A stretch of DNA of 46,562 bases from Mesaphorura yosii (taxonomy: Eukaryota > Arthropoda > Collembola > Poduromorpha > Tullbergiidae). The first letter of the stretch is position 1. Each line of letters starts with the position of its first letter. The translations under genes and the position numbers were made by a program. The notes beneath the pieces are model-generated. The model searched no databases and had not been told where the DNA came from. It worked only from the letters and a program-made list of their open reading frames with translations. Below, piece after piece: positions 23,253-38,954 of the stretch. The stretch lies in the NCBI GenBank assembly GCA_009869945.1, contig WIXG01000499.1:1-46562 (forward strand), read 5' to 3'.

Positions 23253-24533
23253 CTATTTCGTCGCAATCAGCAAATCACTTGCACCTTTCGCCAAGAAGTC
23301 TACCAGCGTCAGTTTCGCTTTTCGTTCCATGTAGTAGAAGCGTCCAACTGCAAACCTCAGCGGTGGAAATGAGGCCGTGTATACGCAGATGTACTTTCTC
23401 AATGTGTTGGAGCTTGTCGTTTCGGTCGGTGTTTGAACAGTTTGATGTTTGTACTGCCTTCTGTAGTCGGTGGACACTTCCCAGAGGTATGACATCATGT
23501 TGGCCCCGCCAATCAGAGCGACGAAATTGTAGATTGCGGCCATGAGCAGAACGCGTGTGGAGGGCGCCGACTGAGTTGAGAGCGGCGTGGGCTCGGACGC
23601 TGATGACCAAGCAAAACATAGCGATGATTCCAAGCAGCCATTTCAGGCAAGGAACGATGAATCTGCAGTATGTGTTGTTGAAGAAAGTGCAGAGAATCGT
23701 GAGTGATCTGTAGCGGATAGTCTTATCCAGCAGTTGACGCTCAGAAATGGCACAGACAACTGAGGCGCTCGCGTCCGTGCCGTAGCCGTTCCATTCCAGT
23801 GCACGACGCATGACCAGGAAATACGAGTAGACGTAGGTTGTTATGAACCCGTACCCAATGGCTGTTAGCCCACCGAATCCGAGACAGAACACAAAAGCGA
23901 TCACGGCGCAGGGCAGACTTGACGTGGTTGCCCAAGCGTAGTGAGCTTCGATGCTCGCGAGCACTGTTGCACCTGACGAGGCGGTGGCTAAGTACAGATA
24001 AGCAGCGTACACGAAGAGGCCTTCCGCCCATTTCTGATTGTGTGAGGAGCTGAAAGTTGGAAAAATGTCAACTTATAACAATTACAGCGTGGTAAGCCAA
24101 AAGAGGCCATTTTGCTTATGAGCTTTTGAATGAAAAAAATAACGAAAAATTAGGTGGCCTCTTATGAGATTAACACGGTGTATTAGAATGCACATCCTTT
24201 CTTACCATTTAAAGCTGCTAGCTCGTTGTAGAGCATCGTCATGTCCTGCTTGGCCACTGCAAATCCAATCACGGAAACCGACAGCGCCATGTGTGCCATG
24301 GTGGCGAATACGTACATGAGTACGAATGTGATGTCGAAGCGCATTGTCTTGAACACGAAGATGGAGGTAAGACGCCACGCATCAAAGGCCAGCATTCCGT
24401 AGCACATGCACAGAAATAGAATATTCACAACTCTTCCACGGCGGGACACGCCGTAACTCTTACGCGTACTTCTGTGTTGATGGTCGATGATCTTATTATA
24501 AATAGTATTTATAGTATTTTCAAACCTGCCCAT
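23253..24533 (-). pseudogene. Gustatory-receptor-like 7TM gene with two frame breaks
   Basis: Exon 1 (24533-24206, MGRFENTIN...) carries two membrane segments. The probable exon 2 starts at 24049 and carries the remaining segments. It resembles the intact neighbour at 24761-25903 throughout, including the PLRFAVGRFYYMERKAKLTL block near the end. The donor at 24205 is phase 1, whereas exon 2 needs phase 2 to read WAEGLFVYAAYLY. A second one-base frame change occurs near 23572-23578, after VRAHAALN. The gene is therefore either a recent pseudogene or affected by two indel errors. If functional, it would be a chemosensory membrane receptor. Confidence 0.65.
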
Positions 24534-24760
24534 AACTTTCCAATGGCGAATTTACGAATTTGAAAATGACAATTAAATCCTGATGGGTTGTATTTATCTA
24601 AATTGTAAAGTATGAACTGAACAGCAAGTACAGCAGTTCAGGTGACAAAAACTTTCACTCTGCAATTATTTCGGTACGTAGAAGTCATTTAAATTAAAAA
24701 TTCGTACTTGGAACTCGCTTATCGATTTCCGATAGGTTACCTCCAGACGAAACAACTTAT

Positions 24761-25903
24761 TTATTCAACAGCGCAACTGATGAGCAAATTTCCGGTTGAA
24801 CTGACGAGAGTGTTTACCATCGTAAGTTTCGCCTCCCGTTCCATGGCGTAGAATGGCCCAACAGCAAATCGCAATGGGAGTAGAGACTTTGCATAGGCAC
24901 GGATGCAACTTCTGCTCCTCCAGCATGGCAATCTCGTAGCTTGGTCCCGGAATTGCTTTATAAACCTGGACGAGACTTCCCAAGGATAAGACATCATGTT
25001 CCCTTCGGCGACAAGCATGAGGAAGCAAAAGACTCCAGTCAGGAAGAGTCCCCTTGAAAACATGGAGTTGAATCTTGAGACTGAGGTTTTGTGTGTCCGA
25101 ATGCCAATGACTACGCAGAGCACACACATTGAGCCAATAATGAGCTTGAGGGTAGGCACAATGAATTTGCAGAATGTCGCGTTGTAGAATGAGGACAAAA
25201 GAGACAACGATCTGTAATTTATTACTGTCGCCACTGGATCCCTCTCGTCGACTTGACCTTGGCCCTGAGGGCTTTGACTAAGCTTCAGCTCCTTCTTCAC
25301 GACGAGAAAGAGCAGATAAACATACGTCGGAATGAACCCGAGAAAGAGCCCTGCAGCAATGCACACGACGGTGGTCAATGCGCCAGTCACCGCCACCAAA
25401 GCCGGACTGGCTGTTGTGAGCCTAGTGTAATGCGCTTCGACACTCACTGACAAAACTACGCCCGTGGCACTCGACATGCAAAACTGAAAGGCGCAGGCGG
25501 TGTACAAATACATCTCTTTTTTGCTGCCTCTGCCGTTGCCGCCACAGGGCTGAAACGCCAGCATTTGATTGTACAGCAGAATCATGTCGTGATTGAGAAT
25601 CCAAAATGCGAGAAGGGCGGTGCTCGCTCCGACGTAGGACACCAGAAGCACCGAGTACAGCATAATAAAATGCAATTCAGCTGATACTGTTTTGAGTACT
25701 AAAATGGACAGCAGTCGCCAGATTCCTTTGATGGTCCAACACCAGGATAAACAAAGGATCAGGAAACTCAGCGCTCTCTTCTTTGTTGATCTGCTGGGTG
25801 ACAGTATTTTGGTGTTGACGTTCCAGTCGGCGCCAATGGCACAAACGCGGCACGTTGCAATTATAATCAGCTCGATTAACTCGAAATCGCTACGGATTGC
25901 CAT
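24761..25903 (-). CDS. Gustatory-receptor-like 7TM protein
   Basis: A single uninterrupted frame of 380 aa starts at the ATG 25903-25901. Six to seven hydrophobic segments are visible, among them FLILCLSWCWTIKGIWRL, IMLYSVLLVSYVGASTALL, CIAAGLFLGFIPTYVYLLFL and LKLIIGSMCVLCVVIG. An NMMSYPWEVS block and the tail LPLRFAVGPFYAMEREAKL are shared with its broken neighbours. The arrangement is that of arthropod GR/OR-type ligand-gated channels. The canonical TYxxxxxQF ending is not obvious, so this probably belongs to a lineage-specific subfamily. An AATAAA overlaps the stop codon on the minus strand. Ligand unknown. Confidence 0.7.
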   Translation of the reverse strand: MAIRSDFELIELIIIATCRVCAIGADWNVNTKILSPSRSTKKRALSFLILCLSWCWTIKGIWRLLSILVLKTVSAELHFIMLYSVLLVSYVGASTALLAFWILNHDMILLYNQMLAFQPCGGNGRGSKKEMYLYTACAFQFCMSSATGVVLSVSVEAHYTRLTTASPALVAVTGALTTVVCIAAGLFLGFIPTYVYLLFLVVKKELKLSQSPQGQGQVDERDPVATVINYRSLSLLSSFYNATFCKFIVPTLKLIIGSMCVLCVVIGIRTHKTSVSRFNSMFSRGLFLTGVFCFLMLVAEGNMMSYPWEVSSRFIKQFRDQATRLPCWRSRSCIRAYAKSLLPLRFAVGPFYAMEREAKLTMVNTLVSSTGNLLISCAVE

Positions 25904-26785
25904 TTCTTTCCTGCTTAAGGAAATGCTTTCTACTTTGAGATGTTTTCACGCTCTCTTCGTGTAAATTCGCAAGCCCACGGCTGACAATTTATAAATGACT
26001 GAAGCAAATGCGTAGCGCAAAGTGAGATGGTTGATGATTGATGTCCAAAATGCTGGATTCAAATTATGGACGTCACGATCAACGTTTGAAATTGGCCACC
26101 CGGAAATTACAGCTTTTGTGACAAAATTTACTAAACTCTTGTCAGATTACTGCCTACGGGCCACGCACTCCTGAATTTGTCAGTTTTAAATTACTAACTT
26201 GGGGCCTAGAAGATAGGCAGCTTGAGTCAAAGCTAAGGGCAAGGTCACGTGAAGTTACGACATCTTGATTAATGCAATAGGTCCGTCCAATTATTGTAGG
26301 AATATGCGCGAAGATGCATTGATTTTGAATAATGAGGCATGTTTACTTTGTTTACAGGCGTTTATGCAGCTTTCCATGGAATGTATTCAGACGAGCGTAC
26401 AAGAGTACGACTAGTAGCATGAAGGTAGCTGACAAACCGAATCCCAGGCGATTCGTGAAACTGTCCTGGTAAAGTATATAAATCCCATCTTACAACCTGT
26501 GAAGGACGTTCAGAAGAATGCACAAATTCCAATTCCCATTGTCCGGTCTGGTGTACAAGGCTGAGCTAGGCAAGCACAGCTCCAGTTGTCAATGGTTAGC
26601 GACGGCGACTGTTTCAACACGTCTAAATCAAAATCATCATTATCAGCTCAATCAGCTGGAAATCGAAGCAGACGCAGACCAATGAATCTCGCAACTTGCA
26701 TGACTTCAGCGTTCAGCCTCACAGCTTCTGGTAAGGTTGTAAGATGGCATAAAATTTAACGGCTTCCTCAAAATTCTCCGTAAGC
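25904..26785. other. Divergent intergenic region between GR-like gene (-) and BTB gene (+)
   Basis: About 880 bp. A palindromic TTTATAAAT at 25988-25996 could serve as TATA box for the minus-strand receptor. TATATAAAT at 26475-26483 serves the plus-strand gene. No further gene is seen. Confidence 0.55.
26475..26483 (+). promoter_or_regulatory. TATA box of BTB/BACK gene
   Basis: TATATAAAT with a possible start site around 26505-26512 (gacgttcag), leaving a 5' UTR of about 275 bp. Confidence 0.5.
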
Positions 26786-28296
26786 ATGAGCGCCACAACT
26801 CCAGAGTCCGTCGGCGCTTCTACTGCCGAACCTGCCCCCGCAGTCGCAGTCGCAGCATTCTCTGTTGCCCAATACTTGGGTTCAATAACTCGTGTCGGAG
26901 AGCTCCAGCGGATCCTGGAAGATGTGAGCGCTGGACTCAAGATTAGCGGACCAGCAGTAGCAGTTGACACCGGTACCTTACAGGCACAACTGGTAACGCT
27001 CCAGCAGCTGCATCGCCAACACATTACCCGCACAGACCACTACGCGTCCACCTCGAGCTCCAACACCAGCACGAAGATGATGGTGGAATTATTCCCTCCA
27101 CATGCTCATGATTCAGACGAAGGCTTCACGTTCCACAACGGAAATCAGGGAAATGGCGGTTCAATCGCGGATCAAATTGCTCATCTGCACCGAACTACAA
27201 AAGGACTCTACGCAGATGTCCACTTCATGGTCGGCAAGGGAGAAGAAGCACAGCTCATTTCCGGTCACAAACTGATTCTGGGGCTCATGAGCCCCGTCTT
27301 TGGGTCGATGTTCTTCAGTGCGATGGACAGCCAATCCAAAGTCAACGTGCCCGACGTGACTCCGACTGCTTTTAAGAGGATGCTCGAATTTCTGTACTGC
27401 GGTGGCTGGAACTGCGGGGAGAACGGAGTCACGAGTGTACTGGATGGACTCAGTCTGGAGCAGGTGAAGGGCGTTTTTTACGCGGCTCGGAAGTACTGCG
27501 TAGTTGGATTGGAGTCACTCTGCACCATCGCCCTCTGTTCACTCGTCTCTTCTGCGGGAGTGCTGGAACTGCTCAACGTGGCTACATTCTACGACCTAGA
27601 AATCCTGACTGCCTTCTGCTGGAGCATTGTCCAGCAAAACACGATGCAGGTACTGGAAACCAATCTACATACGCTGGATCAAGCGATGCTGGCCGAGATC
27701 CTATCACGAGACGTGCTGAATGCGAGTGAAGTGGACTTGTTTCAATTTCTGGTCAGTTGGGGACAAGCACAGTGCGCGAAGACGACGACTGGATTCGATT
27801 CAACTCAGGGCTTCCTCGGAATAGTAGAATTTGGAGTCAAGTTGATTCGATTCCCGACCATGTCTGGCGCTGAGTTTGCGGATGCCGTGCCACCGACTGG
27901 GCTCCTGAACCCCGAGCAAATTGCAGCGATTCTGGTGTACATCAACGCATCTGAAGACAAGAAACCGGAAATGACTGAATTCTCGACCATTTCCCGGAAG
28001 CCACCACGCCTGTGGAGATTCATTACGCGAGATCCTGCATGTCAGCCCCAAAATCTGGCATTTGATTTGGGCGGTATCTTCGCATTCCCAGCGATTCAGG
28101 ATGGAGAAGTCTTCGATCCACTAGAATTCCGTATTCCAAGCCGATCATCGTAAGTGGAACGGCTCACGTTATGCCTCAACATTCCATTCAATTATTAACT
28201 ATTTTTAAATTGTTTCGTAGACGTGCGACCCGTCGTGCTGCTGCTCGACGGGCCAGACAATTGACTCGGACAACGCCTCCTCTCAGACAAAACTGA
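26786..28296 (+). CDS. BTB/POZ-BACK domain protein (BTBD3/6-like)
   Basis: Two exons, 26786-28149 and 28221-28296, join in phase 2 and give 479 aa. A low-complexity Ala-rich N-terminus (about 135 aa) precedes the BTB domain, whose core is ADVHFMVG ... GHKLILGLMSPVF ... VPDVTPTAFKRMLEFLYC (residues ~137-240). A BACK domain follows, with YAARKYCVVGLESLC, EILSRDVLNASEVDLFQFLVSW and LIRFPTMSGAEFAD. Such proteins are usually substrate adaptors of Cullin-3 ubiquitin ligases, and the BTBD3/6 group acts in neuronal development. The C-terminal PHR-like beta domain of that group is absent. Instead the second exon adds a short Arg-rich tail (RATRRAAARRARQLTR). If the 71-bp intron is retained, a stop follows at once and the protein is 455 aa. 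Confidence 0.85.
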
Positions 28297-28395
28297 TTTC
28301 CTTCGACAGCCCATCAATGGAGAATGTCACATTTGGCTTTAGCTTTAATACCTTAATTCTGATATGAGCAAATTATGAAATTATGAATTTTGAGT

Positions 28396-28401
28396 AATAA
28401 A
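28396..28401 (+). terminator. Poly(A) signal for BTB/BACK gene
   Basis: AATAAA about 100 bp after the stop at 28294-28296, eight bases before the opposite-strand GR-like fragment ends. Confidence 0.6.
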
Positions 28402-28408
28402 TCATACA

Positions 28409-28660
28409 TCAATACCATCGGCCGTCAGCATTACTTGCAATCAGCAAATCAGCGGCGCCTGTCGTCAAGAATCTTGTCAGCGTCACTATCGCCTCGCGGT
28501 CCATGTAGTAAAATATGCCGACAGTAAATTTTAACGGCAGGAAGGACACTGAGTTCAATCGGATGTGCTTTCTCCTTCTATGCTTCACCTTTTCAGCCTG
28601 ATTCTTGAATTTGCGTATAAAAGATAATGACATGTCCCAGACGATGTAAAACGCAGCTAA
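28409..28660 (-). pseudogene. GR-like C-terminal fragment
   Basis: The minus strand reads VWDMSLSFIRKFKNQAEK, then LPLKFTVGIFYYMDREAIVT, with a stop at 28411-28409. This aligns with the last ~75 residues of the intact receptor at 24761. Homology begins abruptly at about 28655, where plus-strand channel sequence takes over shortly afterwards. The membrane segments that should lie upstream are absent. Confidence 0.65.
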
Positions 28661-28698
28661 AACGTTATCGCTTCGTCGTGATGTTCATGAATTTTCAG

Positions 28699-29491
28699 TC
28701 GTGTTTGCAGTCGTTGGACGTGGACTCTTCAAAGAAGAGGATCCTCGACATTTTGCAAGGTTTGTGGCGTCCTCTTCTTCCTTTGAACTTCTTCACGTAT
28801 GAACTCTGAACCTTGTAGCATTTGGTCCGCCTGCCTCACACTCTTCCAATTACTGACGCTTGACGACTGGTACGACTTGCCCGATGAGTTTGAGCGTGCC
28901 GGAAACACTGCGAGAAGTTACACAATCTTCATTTTCTACCTCTTCATCTACATTCTCTTTGAGTACTTTGTGTTTCTCAAGTAAGTTCCGATTACGTACT
29001 GAACTGAAGTCAAGACGCCAAATTAATTTTTCTCTGTCGCCAGTTTGTTCGTTGCTGTCTTGGTGGACAACTTTCAACTTTCCTTGGACCAATCGCAAGT
29101 CGGTCAAGGTTATGGTTCAAGCGACAGAGTTGCTTCCGGGTTGGAGAGTCTGCGTCAGCTGGAAGAAGGTAATCGTAATTTCGTAATCACGATCCCAAAA
29201 GAGCCAGCTTGTCTTAATCGTGATAATGATCGCAACTTGAAACTGATTCAAGTCGAAGACGTCCTGGATAACAGAGACCAAACTCAGTTTCACACCGACA
29301 TAAAAATCAGTGACTACAACAAACTCAATCCCGACGCACCAGAGTTGAAATTACTCGCAGACAGATTGAAAACAATGACAGCGCTGGACTATTACTACCA
29401 AATCTTTCGACGGAGAATGACCATGACTGGGATTGTGATGGATGCGGCTGTTGAGAAGAAAGTGAATAGCCAGCCTCTCAGTCATTATTGA
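28699..29491 (+). pseudogene. CatSper1-like sperm cation channel, C-terminal part only
   Basis: Three exons, 28699-28759, 28819-28980 and 29044-29491, splice in phase to about 222 aa. The segment starts at the S5/pore region (VFAVVGRGLFKEEDPRHF). It then carries the pore helix and selectivity filter LFQLLTLDDWYD (T-x-D-x-W, the CatSper pattern), an S6 segment ending EYFVFLNLFVAVLVDNFQ, and a ~140-residue cytoplasmic tail. CatSper1 forms part of the flagellar Ca2+ channel controlling sperm motility. S1-S4 and most of S5 are missing: upstream DNA is a GR-like fragment on the other strand, and the BTB gene lies before that. The fragment has no in-frame start, so it is called a truncated pseudogene. 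An assembly break or a distant nested first part is possible. AATAAA lies at 29801-29806. Confidence 0.7.
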
Positions 29492-29853
29492 GAACAATTG
29501 AGTCAAGACTAAAAGATTTATTTCACAGTTGCACACTTGGATGTCTGAGGACGTCGACAACCGGCCGCAATATCTCCACGAGTCCGAAGTGATGTGGACG
29601 AAGTTGGGCTCGCAGCCAGGCCATGCACGGCAGCGAGCGCGAGCAGTAAAATGAGCGCCAAGGGCAAGACAAGCGGAAGGAAGTCAGTTGGGTAGAAGAA
29701 TTAGTTTAGATGGCTAAAAATTGATGTATGTTCAGTTTACACATAATAATTCTCCCATTAATTGGTTCACTAGTCTATATTGCATTCTCTTTCTGATTGA
29801 AATAAAATATTGTTACTACAAGTTCTTAGCTGTAAAAGAAGCTAGGCACCATT
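29492..29853. other. Overlapping 3' flanks of CatSper-like fragment (+) and NAT-like gene (-)
   Basis: AATAAA at 29801-29806 serves the plus strand; its mirror at 29522-29517 serves the minus strand. The two 3' UTRs probably overlap. On the minus strand, 29518-29700 holds an open frame with a signal-peptide-like hydrophobic run but no ATG. Confidence 0.5.
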
Positions 29854-30917
29854 TTAGCTTCCCACCCGCATCACCTCCTCAAACAATTCAAACGCAAGCC
29901 TCATTTCTTCCTTGTCCAATCTTGGGAAGTACTCCCAGAGTTTCGCCATCATTTCACCGTAGTTTTTGTACTCTGTCACCTGCTTCCCAGTTTTAGTCCC
30001 GTGCAGAATCCGCAGCCCAAACACGAGAACCCACTCACTATCGTCTGGCTCCGTGAACTCGTGCTTCAAGTATCGAAACAAGAACGGGCGACGGAGGAAA
30101 GCAATTGACAAACTTGGATCCGTGAACATGCGGTGCATTGGGCAAGATGGTCGCTGAAAGTACTCCAGGCTCCGAGGGACCAAATCGAATTCGAAGCGGA
30201 GAACTCCATCGGGTTGCATTGAATCCATTGGTTCTGCTTCGGAGTTGCGCATAAAACTTCCACCAATCTGGTATCGGCCGTGTGTTGAACTTGGCTTTTC
30301 CGGCAGCTCGTGAGTCCTGAATTCGTAATAACAGCCACCGGCCAGCCTGCGATGGGGCAGCTGGTGCAGTGGGACGGGGACGTCCATCGGCATTGCTGAG
30401 GCCACGTCAAGTAAGTACAGTCCTTCTTGCAATCGCACGATCGGAATTACATGCGTGTCCTCTTGGCCCCCGAGGAAGGTGGCCCTAACGACAAAGGTGT
30501 CGAAGTCCAGTGCGATGAGAAGCAAGTGCAAAAAATTGTTCAGCACAAAACAAGGCCCGCCTCGTCCGCTGAACCCCATTTCGATGATTTCGTCGAGGGT
30601 TGGTGCGGCACGAGCGTGAACGGGAACGGCAGCCATTCGCATATTCTGGAAGAATAGAACAAGTTTAAAGGAAATCATTAGAAGAATGTAAAAAATGAGT
30701 AGAGAAAGGAAGCAAGACATAAAGTTAATTAATTACTTACATGAAAGTAGATGTGAATCAAATATTTTTGTTGCAGGTAGGTTAGAAACTCCAGTTTGTC
30801 GCGATGATGGATAATTTTCCAGTTCCCAAAGTCGAGTTTGTGCACTAGGAAATTGTTTACGGCTTCGTCAGTGAAGTGGATCTTTTGAATCAGGTCCATT
30901 GTCATGCGGTCTGGCAT
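29854..30917 (-). CDS. Arylamine N-acetyltransferase-like protein
   Basis: Two exons, 30917-30741 and 30645-29854, join in phase 0 at YFH|NMR and give 322 aa. The family's catalytic triad is visible. Cys91 lies in GRGGPCFVLN, the NAT signature RGGxCFExN. His124 lies in THVIPIV and Asp139 in LYLLDVA; the 15-residue His-Asp spacing equals that of known NATs. A VPVPL strand and a C-terminal ELVP-like RFEFDLVPRSL region follow, as in the family. NATs transfer acetyl from acetyl-CoA to arylamines or hydrazines in the cytosol. Substrate specificity cannot be read here. Its promoter faces that of the oxidoreductase at 31924. The family assignment rests on the triad motifs; overall similarity looks distant. 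Confidence 0.78.
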
Positions 30918-31923
30918 TTTGAAACTTGATTAAAACTCAGAACAGCACAGCAGAATTGATCCAATTTGGTTTAATTCGAGTTTAATTTAACATGTACAAG
31001 AACAAGAACAAGATTTGTATAACTGCACTGCAAACAGATGAGGGGGAAAGATTCGTTTCGTCGACTGGCGACTATCAAACGAGGTTCAAGGATGATAACA
31101 TAACTACAGCTGTCTTGTGCCTCATCAAGAGAGCTGGAGGAAAGATAACTGCGCTGAACTGAAGTTCAGTACTCCAATCTTACTGCAAGCAACTATGTTT
31201 ATGGATCACCTGACAAAGGAGTCTGAGAGACCCCCCGACTCAAGCATGTCAAGTATGCACTGGTCCTTCTGTTCACACATAGGGTCAAGCTCCTGGACTT
31301 CCTGTTCAGTGTGTCATACGTTCGTGCAGTATTTCTAGAATGTGACTGCCATTGCCATCTTGCATCTTGATAAGAAAAGCTCCAATGACAAGATGACAAA
31401 AATTTAAAAAGCGAGCATCCCAAAACTGGGAAAATGGCAGGAGCATCATCGCTCGTGTAGTCCTCGGATCCACTCAAGAACTTGAGACTTTATGTAACTT
31501 GAAGGAGCATCTTTGTCTGGCAAATCCATCCATCCATCCATCTGGCCATATCGTTCAATATCAAGAATGGGTTCAACAACGTAAACCTTCGAGCATACTG
31601 CCCAATTAAACAGCTAAATATGAACTGGCGTTAGGTTCATCTTTGCACGACCGCGACCGTGACTGATAACCAGTTAATTATATAACAAAAATGTGGTTTG
31701 CGTGCCTGTCTGGCTTGAATTTGATTTAAATCGCTTGATGATGCTTGTGTGCTGTTTGCTTATAGTGCTGTTAGCACAGAATGCTGGAATGATTATGTCA
31801 TCGGTATTAAGAGCTGAATCAAAGCACAGCATTTTACGTCCGCTGGTGCCAGTACAACTTTAAGAATCATACCGAACACATCTTCCCATTCGCAAGATTG
31901 GCTTGTTCTGCACAAACAACGTA
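30918..31923. other. Divergent intergenic region between NAT-like (-) and DHDH-like (+) genes
   Basis: About 1 kb, AT-rich, with a short CATC repeat (about 31526-31542). No family-like open frame occurs on either strand. No clear TATA box was found for either gene. Confidence 0.5.
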
Positions 31924-33413
31924 ATGTCAACGTCAGTTGTGAACGGAGCAGTGGCCAACCCGTTGAGGTGGGGTTTTTTCGGGGCAGGACGAATCACTTC
32001 AGATTTTGTAAGTGCTGTCAACAGTTTACCGAAGACCGATCATGTCCCCATTGCAATAGCGGCACGAGACTTACAACGTGCTAAAGAATTCGCAGCCAAG
32101 ACCAAATTACCGAAAGCATTTGGAGATTACTCGAAATTAGCTTCGGACCCCGAAATCGGTACGCACGCCGCACACATTCTTAGATGCCCATTAGACGAGA
32201 ATTTTGCCAATTGTGTTTCATTGAACAGATATAATTTACATCGGAACCATCAACTCTGAGCATTATGAGCACATTAAGTTGGCAATTTCTCATGGGAAAC
32301 ATGTGCTCTGTGAGAAAACTCTGTGCCTCAATGCGTGGCAAGCGAAGGAAGTCGTGGCCTTGGCGAGAAAACGGAAAGTGTTCTTGATGGAGGTTCGTGT
32401 TCATTGTAAGCGTTGAAATACATCGAAAGATAAATGCAGCCCAAAAATGAATGGCTTGACTCTCGTAGGGTTTCTGGACACGATTCTTTCCTGCATTCAG
32501 ATACATGGAAGAATACCTCAAGAAAGGATCGATTGGAGACGTAAGTTAAAAACTAATTTACTGACATTGACCTTGAACTATCCAATTCTTACGTCGTAAT
32601 ATTCGCTGCAGGTAAACTTAACAGTGTCAGGATACGGAAGGAACATTGAGGATTATCGACTAAAGTAAGCCACAGCTTCCAGTTTAATTTCAAACCTTGC
32701 AAATTTGTACCTAATGACTAAACGTTAGAGTACGGGAGCTTGGTGGAGGAGCCATGCTGAACTACGGAGTTTATGGAATTCAGTACGCAACCTACTTTTT
32801 TGGGAAACCAGACAAAATCGTCGCCAGTGGACATCTGTTAGAAACTGGAGTTGATGCGACCGCAACGGTGAGCCTTCTGTATAATGACGGTCAGAAGACT
32901 GCCACATTTAGTGTAAGCACAAAGTCAGGGGCACCATTTTTTCAAGCCTTCGGGACGAAAGGTAGTATTAAGGTAGGTCTTGAAGTCATGCCTTAATTTA
33001 AGCCGCTAAGCTGAACGTTGGCAGGGGAAATTTTTTTCTAAATATTGGGTTTGCGTTTCAGATGCTCGATCGTTCGTACGCACCGATAAAAGTGGAAACA
33101 CCAGCAGGCATTACTACGTTTGAAGTGCCCGATATTGGCGTGGAATCCAATTATCCTTACTGCTCAATGTTCAGATTCGAAATTGAAGAAGTGCGAAATT
33201 GTATTCAGAACGGTAACCAAGCCTGTTATTGCTTCACTGTCAATTCTATGTTTCCATCTGAGAATGTTCCTTTTCCTTCCAGGAAAGCTCGAAAGCGAGA
33301 GAATGTCTTTGGACGAAAGTATTCTGATTGCGGAAATTACAGACGAAATTCGGAGACAGCTGGGCGTAGTTTATCCTCAAGATCTAGAAATTGTTAATGA
33401 AGTTGGGCATTAG
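31924..33413 (+). CDS. DHDH: Trans-1,2-dihydrobenzene-1,2-diol dehydrogenase-like oxidoreductase (GFO/IDH/MocA family)
   Basis: Seven exons, 31924-32158, 32229-32392, 32469-32540, 32612-32664, 32729-32972, 33062-33212 and 33283-33413, splice in phase to 349 aa, close to the usual ~335. The Rossmann N-terminus reads [15 protein letters not shown] (GxGxxx). It is followed by [12 protein letters not shown], the [10 protein letters not shown] block, the catalytic-region motif [11 protein letters not shown] (E-K-P/T) and [13 protein letters not shown]. The C-terminal half has [16 protein letters not shown] and [10 protein letters not shown], as in DHDH. The family oxidises dihydrodiols of aromatic hydrocarbons or D-xylose with NADP+ in the cytosol. 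The Lys of EK is retained, but the following Pro is replaced by Thr. Confidence 0.92.
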
Positions 33414-33603
33414 AAATGTTTCCACAGGTTTTATTCAAGATTAAGAAATACAAATATTAGAGATCAGTGGCGAAGTATTGAAATATTTCACATATACTGG
33501 TTCTCATTCTCACTGTCGTCTGCATTGCATTTCTTTGTATCATCCATCGGATGAATAGCGACGTATGTCTAAAAAAGAAAAAAAAACCTTAATGGAAATC
33601 AAA

Positions 33604-38954
<5,351 letters not shown>

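Noticed and set aside
28699..29491. Two-pore calcium channel assignment
   Set aside because: The T-L-D-D-W filter together with the short S6 and tail fits CatSper1 better; only one channel repeat is present.
29540..29659. Short plus-strand frame beginning MSEDVDNRPQYL after the CatSper-like stop
   Set aside because: Under 40 codons, no motif, and it lies in overlapping 3' flanks.
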